From Symbiodinium natans (Eukaryota; Sar; Dinophyceae; Suessiales; Symbiodiniaceae): a stretch of 64,000 nucleotides of DNA. The stretch spans positions 1,480,814-1,544,813 of the forward strand of contig CAJNDS010000668.1 in the NCBI GenBank assembly GCA_905221605.1, given 5' to 3'. Position 1 is the first letter of the stretch, and each line of letters starts with the position of its first letter. Below are positions 12,937 to 20,015 of the stretch, one piece after another. Both the position numbers and the translations under genes were made by a program. The notes under the pieces are model-generated. The model had not been told where the DNA came from and did no database searches. It saw only the letters and a program-made list of their open reading frames with translations.

Positions 12937-15900
12937 TTAATAATAATAATAATGGCAATAGTGACAAATAATGGTAACAATGACAATAGTAATCGGAATC
13001 ACAATGAGAGCCAGGACAAGAACATAGTTAGAGCCAGGACAATAACAACACAAAAAAACGCCATCGTAACAAATACAAGTATGACGATTCCAAGCATGGT
13101 GACAATACCAGTACCTGCACTTCGGAGAATCATGCACCCGAGTCCCGAGCTCTTCTGCCGGCTTGTTGTCGCCGTCGGGTGACCTTGGCTCTCGGGTTTT
13201 AGGGTGTTAGGGCTTTAAGGTTTTAAGGTCTTAGGGTTCAGGGTATGGGGCTTTCGAACTTTTAGCCTACAGGGTGCCTTGGGCCGTAGGGCTTCAAGTC
13301 TTGAGGGCCTTCAGACCTCGCCACAAATCCTGCAGAGCGCCAGGATAAGAAACAAAGCCAGTGCCCACCATCCAAATTACCATAATAGCCAGTTGCCATC
13401 ACGCACAATCACAAGCATTATCACAAAGAAGAACCGCCACTGTCAGAATAACAGCCACAAGCCAAAAAGAGCCCCCGAAAACCCAATACAACCGAACCCC
13501 TTTCGACCGAAGCCGTTCTGCTTACCGCTTTAGGGTCTGGGGTTTGGGGTTCAGGGTTTAGGGTCTGAACTTTAGGGTTTAGGGTTTGGGGTCTGGGGTT
13601 TAGGGTTTAGGGTTTCGGGTTTAGGGCTTCGGGTTTAGGATTTGGGGTTTAGGGTTTGGGGTCTGGGGTTGGGGTTTGGGCTCCCTGCACGTGGCCAATG
13701 CAACCTGAGACCCCTGCACCAATGGAGCCTCTACACCCTAAACACAAAACCCTAAACTCTACACTTTAAGGGGGGTCTCAGAGGTGGCGGCTTGCCGAAC
13801 TTGCCGGCGATCCAAGGGTGGGCCATGGCCTGCAAAAACGCCTTAAGGGTTTCGGGTTTAGGGTTTAGGGTTTTAGGGTTTAGGGTTGAGGGTTGAGGGT
13901 TGAGGGTTTAGGGTTTAGGGTTTAGGGTTTAGGGTTTAGGGTTTGGGGTTTAGGGTTTAGGGCTTAGGGCTTAGGGCTTAGGGCTTAGGGTTTAGGGTTT
14001 AGGGTTAAAGGTCTTGGGGCTTACGGTTTAGGGCTTGTTCAGTGGACATAGCCTTTGTGGAAGAGGTAGGTTCCTAATGGATATCTACTGTGACACAAAC
14101 TCTCGGCCTTCTAGGTGAAAACTCTTAAACCCGGACGTTAACCCCGTCCCTTCTGCTGTTCCCGCCTCGGAAGAGCTCAGCCGTGCCTTCTCACTCTTTT
14201 CGAGCATCTTGCGAATGAACTCCTGACGGATTTTGTTTCTTCAGGCTCCGAGATTCTCAGGTTTAGGGATTCCTGTGTTTTTCAGACTCCGGGGATTTGG
14301 GGGAGCTTTTGACGGCTCAAGCAGACTGCCTGTTTCACCCTTTGGGCAACCGCCCCGTGGTCCCCCCGAGCGCCTCGCAGACGGGATGCACCCGCTTCGG
14401 GATGCGCACCTCCTTATTCCTGCCAAGGCAAGGGGGGTTTCCGAAAATCGGGGTACCCTTTTTGGGGGTCCCTGAATGGGGGATGCTATTCTATTTGGGG
14501 TATCAAAGGGTACCCCGGTTTTGGGAGATACTCAGAAGGCCGCCTCTGAAGTCGAAGGCCTTGAAAAGCCTCAAACCCCCAAACCAGTTGCTGGAGCGTG
14601 GGCTAGGGGTTTAGGGTTTAGGGTTTAGGGTTTAGGGTTTGGGGCTTAGGGCTTAGGGCTTAGGGCTTAGGGCTTAGGGCTTAGGGCTTAGGGCTTAGGG
14701 CTTAGGGCTTAGGGCTTAGGGCTTAGGATATAGGGTTTAGGGTTTAGGGGGCTGAATAAAGAAGGGCTCCTTTATGGCGGGGAGGAGGGGGGGGACCCCC
14801 GCTCTAAGGCTCCCTTTCATAGAAAATATCTCAAAGGGGCCCCTGATCCAAAACACATCCGACAAGGGCTCTAACTTGCGTTGGATAATCGGATAGGGAT
14901 GTAGAGAGAATTTGCGGATTCACGGCCTGACGTCGTTCTCGTCTCGGAATGGGAATCGGCCTCGGAGAAGACCCTCCCAGAACCCCATGCACCCGAGACC
15001 CTCAATTAAGCCAAAACATTCTTAAACCCTTCCTGAAACTCACAGCCCTATCTCAAGCCTCAAATCGAAAACAGGATGGTTTACTGTGTGGGGTGCAACT
15101 TTTCCTTGAACTGCCGCACACTTCTTGAGTGGTGCTGAGGATTCAGAATCATTCAAGTGTTTTAGAGAGAATCAGCTTTAACTTCGGGTTCCCACTGGTC
15201 CATCTTCAGAACTTGCTCCAGATTCTACCCTAGCCACGATTCCTGAGGCCCATGCCACTAACAAGTCCGTACATGATGACGCCCATGGCCCACACGTCGA
15301 CCTGCAAAAAGACGGATCTGAGAGCTACAGGCCGAAACAAGGTGTCTGCCTGTGGTCGGAGTGAAGAGGCAAAGACATGAATGGGGGAGCCGTACCACCG
15401 CCAAAACTCTAAGAGGTTCCCCACTCACGGATCAGGGCCCGCCTTCTGCGAGTAGTCCCGGTCGAAGAACTCCGGAGGCCAGAAGATCTTCGTGCCCACC
15501 TCGCCGTCTCTTCCAAAGTTGGGATATTTGGGGAGTTTATTGGGTGTTGCGAGTTGGGGCGAGGTCCTAAAAGCTTTGAATGCTATGGCGGTTCAGGGGA
15601 ATTGGGGGAGCACCGGTGACAGATGCTATTTGCCATGACTTCCGTGCTCGCACTACAACATATTGTAACCATACTGCCCTCCCGCGGACCATTCGGGGAC
15701 CTACCTCGCTCAGCACAAACGATTCTAAATCCATGAGCTGCACTCACTCCACACAACTAACTCTCCTGGAATCAAGCACCACCCACGCAAACCCATAGCG
15801 CCTGACTCAACAACCTCACAGACTAAAAGCTCCTAAGCCCAAAACCTTCGGTTGAAACCGCCGACCCTCTTCCGGAAGACTCTCCGAGAACCCTGAACCA

Positions 15901-18900
15901 GCAGAGCATGGACCCTGAAGTCTTCAGGGTTTAGGGTGCAGGGTCTAGGGTTTAGGGTTTAGGGCTTAGGATTTAAGATTTAGGGTTTGGGGTTTAGGGC
16001 TTAGGGTTTTGGGTTTAGGGTTTAGGCCCCGAAATGCCCTGAAACGCTGAAGCCCTGAAACTGCGGCGGCGCCACCCCCGAGGATAGCCGATCCGTGGGG
16101 CTGGCGGTACAGGCCTTTGGATGCTTTTGGAGCTTGGGCCGATTGGGGGTTGTAGAGTTTTCGTGTTTTTTAGGGTTTAGGGTTTAGGGTTTAGGGCTTA
16201 GGGTTTTAGGGTTTAGGGTTGTAGGGTTTTGGGTTTTGGGTTTTCGGGTTTTAGGGTTTTAGGGTTTTAGGGTGTTAGGGTTTTAGGGGCTTTTAGGGGC
16301 TTATAGGGGGGGCTTATAGGGGGGGCTTATAGGGGCTTATAGGGGCTTGTAGGGGCTTATAGTGGCTTATAGTGGCTTATAAGGGCTTATAGGGGCTTGA
16401 GGTTGGAGTTAAGGTTTAGGGCTCAGGCGTTTTGAGGGGCAGCACTTGGGCAGGTTTTAAAACTTGAGAAGTTTGAGGGTCAGGGTTTAGGGGTGACAGT
16501 TTGGGTTCCAGGCTTTCGCGGCTTTTCAACTGTCTTCTGAGGTGTCCGAGCTTGTTTTAAGGGGTTTAGGCCAAGGGTCCAGGCCGAACTGCACATAGGA
16601 AGCTCGAGAGTGAACCCTTTCACACGGGCATCTGTAGCTCGTGGCATGAGAAACCGCGCTTCAGTTGCCCAGCTCCATGGCACAAGCAGCACAAGGGGTC
16701 TAGGCCGCACTACATTTGTTTCTGCGTGTCGTTCACAGCACAAGGTCCTTCAGCTGCTAGCGCGACCAGTGTCACTTTTGCTGAGCCAGGGCGTCGGCCA
16801 CATTTGGGGTTTCCAACCCGAAACATTCAACCAAAACCTTGCCATTGGAAAGCTCTAGGATGGGCACCATCGCTCAACACCCTCCCAAGCCCCCCGTGAA
16901 GTTCGGGAAGCGTCACACGACTCTGAGTCCGAGGCCGTGCCGAAGTCTGTTAAAACAATCTTGCACTGCTTGTCCGTCATGTTCTGGCGCCGAGATTGAA
17001 GGGCTTTCCAGGAGCTCCCAGGCTGGGAACGTCCGAATCTTGTTCCCCCAAACATGGTCTGGGGCAGCTTACACACTAGAAGGTGAATGAGGTTCTAAGG
17101 AACCTGAGACTTCATACAAACCCCTCAACCTTCAAACCTGAAGCCCTAAACCTAGCTCCTAGGCTTTTGAGAAGGCATAACACTGCCTTCCGGTCCATGA
17201 GGTAGTTGTCACCTTTCACGTCCCGGTGCGCCACGTTCCTCCAAAAAAAGGCTAATAGGTTCAGGCATTAGCTGAAGTACCCTGCAGGCTAAGCAAGCAC
17301 TGGGGTCCAGGGGTCTTCAGATTTGAACTAAGCCTGCAAGGCAATCTGGCAAGAGGGTGCACATGGTTTTTGGCTTACAAGAAATAACAATAGAAATAAT
17401 GACTGACATACAGATAAGAATCATAACAAGAATAACAACAGTAGGGATTACAATAGAGAAAGTAAACATGGTAAGCGTTTAGGGGGCGCAACCCGAAGAA
17501 CACGACCATGGTCTGTGGATCTCATGAGCTCAGCGAGCCCCTCCGCGCCTCTGATGGAGGTAGTGAATGGAGGCCGCCATCTGGTACCTTTGCCAATTAT
17601 TGAGAACCCGAAACCCTAAACCCGAAACCCGAAACCCTAAACCCTTGGGGCTGAGGGGGGAGCCCATACCAGAACCCTGGGGTTTAGGGCCAGGGTCGCC
17701 TCTTGAAGGCCATAGAGAGTATGAGGCCTGAACATAGTGTTCAGGGTTTGGGGTTTAGGGTTAAGGTTTAGGGTTTAGGGTTTAGGGTTTAGGGTTTAGG
17801 GTTTAGGGTTTAGGGTTTAGGCTTTAGGGTTTGGGTTTAGGGTTTAGGGTTTAGGGTTTACGGTTTAGGGTTTACGGTTTAGTTCAGGAAACTCGACATT
17901 CAACCCCTGCGCCCTCCCGCCGCGCACGCGACGTGCACTACGTCGAGGCAATTAATTTGACCACGCTCCTGCACGGAGCGTCCGGGGTTTAAAGGTTCAA
18001 GGCTGGGTGTTGTACTGCGCTGTCCTGCCAAAACCCCGAAAACCCCCAAAACCCAAAACTCCAAAACCAAATCAGACCCCCCCCCCCCCCACCAAAGAAA
18101 AAAGAAAAGAAAGACTAGACCCCTAAACCCAGCCCCAACGTTTTCCCTACAGCTTCGGGTTTGAAGGGCTTTAGGCGAGGGCTTGTGGCCTAAACCCGAA
18201 ACCCTGAACCCAAACCGGCTTGGGAAGCAGCACTGCGGAACGCGGCAAAATATGGTATCTGAGGGGTCCAGGTCTGGGTTTAGGGGCTTTTGGGCGTTTG
18301 GATTGTTGCGCTTCTATTTTCATTTGTTTTGTGGGTTTGTTTGGTATGTTTTTGTTTTGTTGGGTTGGCTTTCTTTTTTTGGGGGTGAGGGTTTGGAATA
18401 AACACCAAACCAAACAGCAGCAAAGTCCTAAACCCTAATCCCCTAAACCCTAAACATCCCTAAACCCTAAACCCACAACCCCAGATCGGCAACCCACGGG
18501 AAGATGGGTCCTTGAGGTGGCGCTGCAGGCCCTCTACGAGGTCACCGCCATCAAGCTTGTCCATGACAATACAGACGAAGCACCTTTTGGGGTTTAGAAT
18601 TTAGAGTTTAGGGTTTAGGCTTGAAGGTTGAGGGTTTAGGGCTTAGGGATTCGGGGTTAAGGTGAAGCTTGAGTTTAGGGCATAGGGATGTTCAGGAGCG
18701 CTGAGGGATGGTTCGGGAAGTAAGAGCTCCCTGTGGGGTGTTGGGTGTTCAAGCGAATCTCAACCTTTTGGATCTTATATTGGTAGGGAAGAGTTTGGCG
18801 CCGCTAATGTGCGCAGGGCTCTTTAAGGAATTATGTCGGGATTGTAGTTCCCATAGTCCCGAACTAGGACGTCAAAGATATGTCTTTCCGCGCCTCTCGT

Positions 18901-20015
18901 AGTAGACGCCGTGAAACTTGACAATGTTTGGGTGGTCCTTGGCAGGCATGGGTCGCAGAAATTTCGGAGAGAAAAAAAACAGCGAGACAGCGCATGACAG
19001 CACGATGGTGAGACGCGCACTCTCGTGCCCATGTGCTCCTCGATTTACTCTCGGAGTACTCTATGCCATGCAGGAAAGGCCCTTCCGATGGTGCAGGACG
19101 TGTGGGGTGTGTCGCTTCTGGAAGGTACTTGCAATTGCCGAGGCAAGCCACCAAAACAAAGCTCGGGCTCCAACCATGCTGGCCAGCATATCAGCCTCCT
19201 TGCGGATGGCTTCCACTGGCGTTTCTACCTGGGAAAAAGCACGGGACCTTGGGCATTGTGGCACCTGAGTCCCCTGAGCCCCCTGAAAAAACTCTTTACC
19301 ACAGTCGTATCTCACTTTGGTGAGTCGGCTAGAGAGCCTGCGATCAGCCAGAGGAGCAACAGAGCTGGACTAAAGGTTCCAGGACAAGGCTTTTTGCAGG
19401 CACTGGGGTCTTGGGCCTAGCTTTGGGGCCCTGGGACCTTGGTGTTTGGAGCTTGTGGCGCGCAATCACTATATGGGGGCTTCCGACAATACGGGTACCC
19501 TTTTTGGGGGTTCCTATAATAAAGACTATAGTATTTGGGGGTATGCGTATATATATACATATATATTGGGGATCCCCCCAACACCCGGCCTTGTCCACCA
19601 TCTTTACCTGGGCACATGCGCTGCCGAGCGGGCTGACGTGTTGAAGGACGGAATACCCTCCCAGCAGGAAGAAACACCATGGGCGCTCTCTTAGTGGAGC
19701 CGAGCTGCTGCAAACTCCTCGCCTGTAGACCGTCTTTTGCAGACCTCAGAAGTAGGCTGCTGCCCTTGTCAAAAGACTTCCTAAGTCTGGGACGCTCCCG
19801 TCACAAAGCTTAAAAAGCAACGTCAACGAACGAAAAGGCTCCAACAAAAACAGGTATGGCTCTGTGCTGGTTCCCAAAGTGCCATATCAGCGTGTGCCAC
19901 AATGCACCCCTGAGGGAATCCAAGACCACATCTTAAAGGATGGGCCCAACTTTAGAAAGTCTGGGACACTCGCTGAGACGACTCCGAATGCTCCCTCGCC
20001 CAAGGTGAGACCCAC
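197..20015 (-). CDS. Multi-exon protein kinase gene with telomere-repeat introns (gene span; exons listed separately)
   Basis: This is a mosaic minus-strand gene of at least 14 kinase exons (20.0-13.8 kb) plus about 16 further exon-like islands (12.2-0.2 kb). Conceptual splicing gives, in order, GEGAFGV, EEFAVKMVDK, EAIRKE, DHPNIVKFHGVYYER, VMDKLDGGDL, YLHQR, HRDVKGDN, LTDFGT, FWPPEFFDRDY, DVWAMGVIMYG, RKMLEKSEKARLSSSE and AMAHPWI. All catalytic residues are present: VxK lysine, alpha-C Glu, HRD Asp and DFG Asp. The expected role is cytosolic Ser/Thr phosphorylation, probably CAMK-like; substrate unknown. Exon phases agree at most junctions, and several introns use GC donors. At least one exon is missing between the hinge and YQM exons and one after DVWAMG. 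The N-terminal exons beyond 20.0 kb and the 3' end below 0.2 kb were not found. Whether the 12.2-0.2 kb exons belong to the same gene is inferred from strand, spacing and style. Confidence 0.75.
371..548. repeat. Interstitial telomere-like array (TTTAGGG)n
   Basis: Near-perfect TTTAGGG heptamers with occasional variants, within an intron of the minus-strand gene. Inverse-orientation CCCTAAA runs follow at about 712-838. Confidence 0.95.
848..889 (-). CDS. Exon-like island, C-terminal region
   Basis: It reads ISTLVRAPIGLDEE. It is 42 nt, phase 0, with acceptor ATCTGCAG|ATC and donor GAG|GTGCTC. Confidence 0.5.
1930..2070 (-). CDS. Exon-like island, C-terminal region
   Basis: It contains FVVDSTLCTDANGQKWVAAA and continues to HNTGLPQ, ending at a good donor, CTCAG|GTACCA. 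The acceptor side, near 2070, is unclear. Confidence 0.5.
2306..2452. repeat. CCCTAAA/CCCCAAA degenerate array
   Basis: Heptamer array of CCCTAAA and CCCCAAA variants, opposite in orientation to the arrays at 371-548 and 2596-2714. Confidence 0.9.
2476..2534 (-). CDS. Exon-like island, C-terminal region
   Basis: It reads GNTKFFQWLTDSEAEAKKAP after acceptor CACGTGAG|GGC. A possible donor is CGC|GTTTGG. Function unknown. Confidence 0.55.
2596..2714. repeat. Interstitial telomere-like array (TTTAGGG)n
   Basis: TTTAGGG heptamers with single-base variants, immediately 3' of a poly-G tract (2578-2588). Confidence 0.95.
3160..3243 (-). CDS. Exon-like island, C-terminal region
   Basis: It reads VGLPALSQWKATDPQARTDP and further charged residues after acceptor GCTCAG|GTG. 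The left boundary is uncertain. Confidence 0.4.
3925..4010 (-). CDS. Exon-like island, C-terminal region
   Basis: It reads GVTTVYRKELVECKVTTSEK and then AAVAHGAL. The acceptor is possibly CCGAG|GGC. Good coding composition between repeat blocks. Function unknown. Confidence 0.55.
4460..4611. repeat. (ACATAT)n microsatellite
   Basis: A run of ACATAT/ACATGT hexamers. Open frames on both strands here are repeat artefacts. Confidence 0.9.
4768..4982. repeat. Telomere-like array (TTTAGGG)n
   Basis: TTTAGGG units with GCGTTTAGGG and GGGGTTT variants, lying in an intron. Confidence 0.9.
5062..5430. repeat. Dispersed CCTTCCGCGG motif cluster
   Basis: At least ten copies of CTTCCGCGG or close variants occur with irregular spacing, separated by unique sequence. 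SacII-like palindromic cores (CCGCGG) recur. Confidence 0.75.
5512..5566 (-). CDS. Exon-like island, C-terminal region
   Basis: It reads QTAERILKEMMTIDPSMV after acceptor CTCGCCAG|G. It is amphipathic and helix-like. The left boundary is unresolved. Confidence 0.55.
6306..6368 (-). CDS. Exon-like island, C-terminal region
   Basis: It reads EQFPDGRERETLRLPGTKKD and then S after acceptor GGATCCAG|GAG. With the 5.5-kb exon (RQTAERILKEMM) it may form one folded domain; a divergent Nudix-like fold is a guess only. Confidence 0.55.
7170..7209 (-). CDS. Small exon-like island
   Basis: It reads VRVVDIVVLHGAQ after a good acceptor, CCTGCAG|GTG. The left edge is uncertain. A hydrophobic beta-strand-like segment of unknown function. 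Confidence 0.4.
7270..7440 (-). CDS. Possible exon, C-terminal region
   Basis: The open frame contains NPMHYSDSSRLMLDAQQHKK followed by a charged stretch and a TAG at about 7276. No convincing splice sites were found, so it could be intronic. Confidence 0.3.
8122..8206 (-). CDS. Exon-like island, C-terminal region
   Basis: It reads SRGAILRHNIDVSQFGVGKA and then PWRPFAT. The IDxSxFGxGKA pattern looks conserved and protein-like, but I cannot name the domain. Splice sites are approximate. Confidence 0.55.
8219..8332. repeat. Telomere-like array with TTCAGGG variants
   Basis: TTTAGGG, TTCAGGG and CTTAGGG heptamers; the opposite-orientation array lies at 8036-8128. Confidence 0.9.
9072..9146 (-). 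CDS. Exon-like island, C-terminal region
   Basis: It reads PEKDDPMDLAMFRKTLVEPE and then AKTRI after acceptor TTTTCAG. Donor not resolved. Function unknown. Confidence 0.55.
9643..9693 (-). CDS. Exon-like island, C-terminal region
   Basis: It reads VKNEKLLDFENLQAAPK. It is 51 nt, phase 0, with acceptor GCGGGAG|GTC and donor AAAG|GTGGGG. Function unknown. Confidence 0.6.
10114..10140. repeat. (GAT)n microsatellite
   Basis: Nine GAT-type triplets in an intronic A/T-rich stretch. Confidence 0.9.
10600..10666 (-). CDS. Exon-like island, C-terminal region
   Basis: It reads KQLQNHKHKKFVVADKIVPW after a clear acceptor, GCTTGCAG|G. The left boundary is uncertain (possibly a GA donor near a TGA). 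Function unknown. Confidence 0.55.
10676..10812. repeat. Telomere-like array
   Basis: TTTAGGG and TTTGGGG heptamers, just upstream (minus strand) of the 10.6-kb exon. Confidence 0.9.
11124..11202 (-). CDS. Exon-like island, C-terminal region
   Basis: It reads ELILRMNREADSRKGIATKW and then APPVP, followed by a consensus donor GTGAGC. The composition is protein-like between two repeat blocks. Function unknown. Confidence 0.6.
11225..11458. repeat. Longest near-perfect (TTTAGGG)n array
   Basis: About 230 bp of heptamers, with an essentially perfect run at about 11291-11372, ending in TTTTGGG variants. It abuts the 11.1-kb exon. Confidence 0.95.
12142..12213 (-). CDS. Exon-like island, C-terminal region
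   Basis: It reads GDKEADGMAEADSLFPWDRF and then SRFA. The likely donor is TTTGCG|GTTTAGGG, so the intron would begin within a telomere-like unit. Function not recognised. Confidence 0.5.
12840..12958. repeat. (AAT)n-rich simple repeat
   Basis: AATAATGATAATG-type simple sequence; the poly-Ile and poly-Asn open frames over it are artefacts. Confidence 0.9.
13780..13829 (-). CDS. Kinase exon: end of kinase domain (HPWI)
   Basis: It encodes AMAHPWIAGKFGKPPP, the HPW(I/F) signature that closes kinase domains. The acceptor is TTTTGCAG|GCC. The left boundary is approximate; no clear GT donor was found before 13.765 kb. Confidence 0.75.
13840..14040. repeat. Telomere-like array inside a kinase intron
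   Basis: TTTAGGG, TTGAGGG and CTTAGGG heptamers lying between the kinase exons at 13.8 and 14.2 kb. This places telomere-like DNA inside a transcribed gene. Confidence 0.9.
14166..14222 (-). CDS. Kinase exon: C-lobe Arg segment
   Basis: It encodes EFIRKMLEKSEKARLSSSE, matching the conserved C-lobe pattern that contains the invariant Arg. It is 57 nt with acceptor CCGTCAG|GAG and a GC donor (GAG|GCGGGA). Confidence 0.8.
14383..14419 (-). CDS. Kinase exon: C-lobe segment
   Basis: It encodes NKEVRIPKRVHP. It is 37 nt with acceptor TTGGCAG|G and donor CCC|GTCTGC, and joins the EFIRKML exon in phase 0. Confidence 0.6.
14450..14516. mobile_element. Small MITE-like element with GGGGTACCCTTT inverted ends
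   Basis: A perfect 12-bp inverted repeat (GGGGTACCCTTT, 14450-14461; AAAGGGTACCCC, 14505-14516) bounds a 67-bp G/T-rich segment. Related sequence (GGGTACCCTTTTTGGGGGT) occurs at about 19494-19513, and looser relatives at 4150-4225 and 9485-9610. All lie in non-exonic parts of the kinase gene. Confidence 0.55.
14606..14752. repeat. (TTAGGGC)n variant array
   Basis: A homogenised block of the single variant GCTTAGG, about 12 tandem units, flanked by standard TTTAGGG units. It lies in a kinase intron. Confidence 0.9.
15256..15301 (-). CDS. Kinase exon: alpha-F (DVWAMG)
   Basis: It encodes VDVWAMGVIMYGLVS. It has a textbook acceptor, TTTTTGCAG|GTC. The donor is either AGTG|GCATGG or CTT|GTTAGT. 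Confidence 0.8.
15443..15509 (-). CDS. Kinase exon: activation segment end (PPE variant of APE)
   Basis: It encodes DGEVGTKIFWPPEFFDRDYS plus QK. PPE stands where APE usually is; the Glu that salt-bridges the C-lobe Arg is kept. A GC donor (AAG|GCGGGC) joins it directly to VDVWAMG. Confidence 0.75.
16160..16405. repeat. TTTTAGGG and AGGGGCTTAT tandem repeats
   Basis: Octamer-like TTTTAGGG changes into a decamer AGGGGCTTAT series (16285-16400), within a kinase intron. Confidence 0.9.
16936..16983 (-). CDS. Kinase exon: DFG motif
   Basis: It encodes NMTDKQCKIVLTDFGT, containing the Mg-binding DFG. The acceptor is GCGCCAG|AAC. The donor is uncertain: ACG|GCCTCG, or a later GTGTGA at about 16.92 kb. 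Confidence 0.75.
17184..17238 (-). CDS. Kinase exon: catalytic loop HRDVKGDN
   Basis: It encodes NVAHRDVKGDNYLMDRKA, with the catalytic Asp, the loop Lys and the metal-binding Asn. It is 55 nt with acceptor TTTTGGAG|G and donor GCA|GTGTTA. Confidence 0.85.
17549..17587 (-). CDS. Kinase exon: alpha-E
   Basis: It encodes YQMAASIHYLHQ plus AG of an Arg codon. It is 39 nt with acceptor GCAAAG|GTAC and a GC donor (CAGAG|GCGCGG). It joins the next exon as QR-NVAHRDVKGDN. Confidence 0.8.
17745..17883. repeat. Telomere-like array inside a kinase intron
   Basis: TTTAGGG heptamers between the YQMAASIHYLHQ exon (17.55 kb) and the hinge exon (18.5 kb). Confidence 0.9.
18498..18583 (-). CDS. Kinase exon: hinge and alpha-D
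   Basis: It encodes CFVCIVMDKLDGGDLVEGLQ and then RHLKD, the hinge and following helix. The acceptor is CAAAAG|GTGC and the proposed donor is CCC|GTGGGT. Phase does not match the next recognised exon, so one exon is probably missing between them. Confidence 0.75.
18894..18937 (-). CDS. Kinase exon: beta-4/beta-5 (HPNIVKFHGVYYER)
   Basis: It encodes DHPNIVKFHGVYYE plus two bases of an Arg codon. The donor is GC (GAGAG|GCGCGG). The next exon starts with G, completing AG|G = Arg. Confidence 0.8.
19175..19228 (-). CDS. Kinase exon: alpha-C helix
   Basis: It encodes VETPVEAIRKEADMLASM, the alpha-C helix with the Glu that pairs with the beta-3 lysine. It is 54 nt, phase 0, with acceptor TCCCAG|GTA and donor ATG|GTTGGA. 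Confidence 0.8.
19590..19607 (-). CDS. Kinase micro-exon: VxK lysine
   Basis: This 18-nt micro-exon encodes VKMVDK. The acceptor is GCCCAG|GTAAAG and the likely donor is AAG|GCCGGG, a GC donor. It supplies the catalytic beta-3 lysine and joins VETPVEAIRKE in frame. The upstream intron is only 101 nt. Confidence 0.65.
19709..19744 (-). CDS. Kinase exon: beta-2/beta-3 start
   Basis: It encodes VCKRRSTGEEFA, which joins the next exon to give EEFAVKMVDK, the strand carrying the ATP-anchoring lysine. It is 36 nt, with acceptor CTGAG|GTC and a GC donor (GCA|GCAGCT). Confidence 0.7.
19980..20015 (-). CDS. Kinase exon: glycine-rich loop
   Basis: It encodes VGLTLGEGAFGV, the GxGxFGxV ATP-binding loop. 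The acceptor ends in CTGAG and the donor is GTC|GTCTCA. It is 36 nt, phase 0, and joins the VCKRRSTGEEFA exon in frame. Confidence 0.75.

Noticed and set aside
12669-13182. Poly-Ile and poly-Asn open frames
   Set aside because: Translations of an AAT-type simple repeat.
1-20000. A true chromosome end, because of abundant TTTAGGG
   Set aside because: Arrays are short, degenerate, in both orientations and interleaved with ordered kinase exons. No long terminal array is present at position 1.
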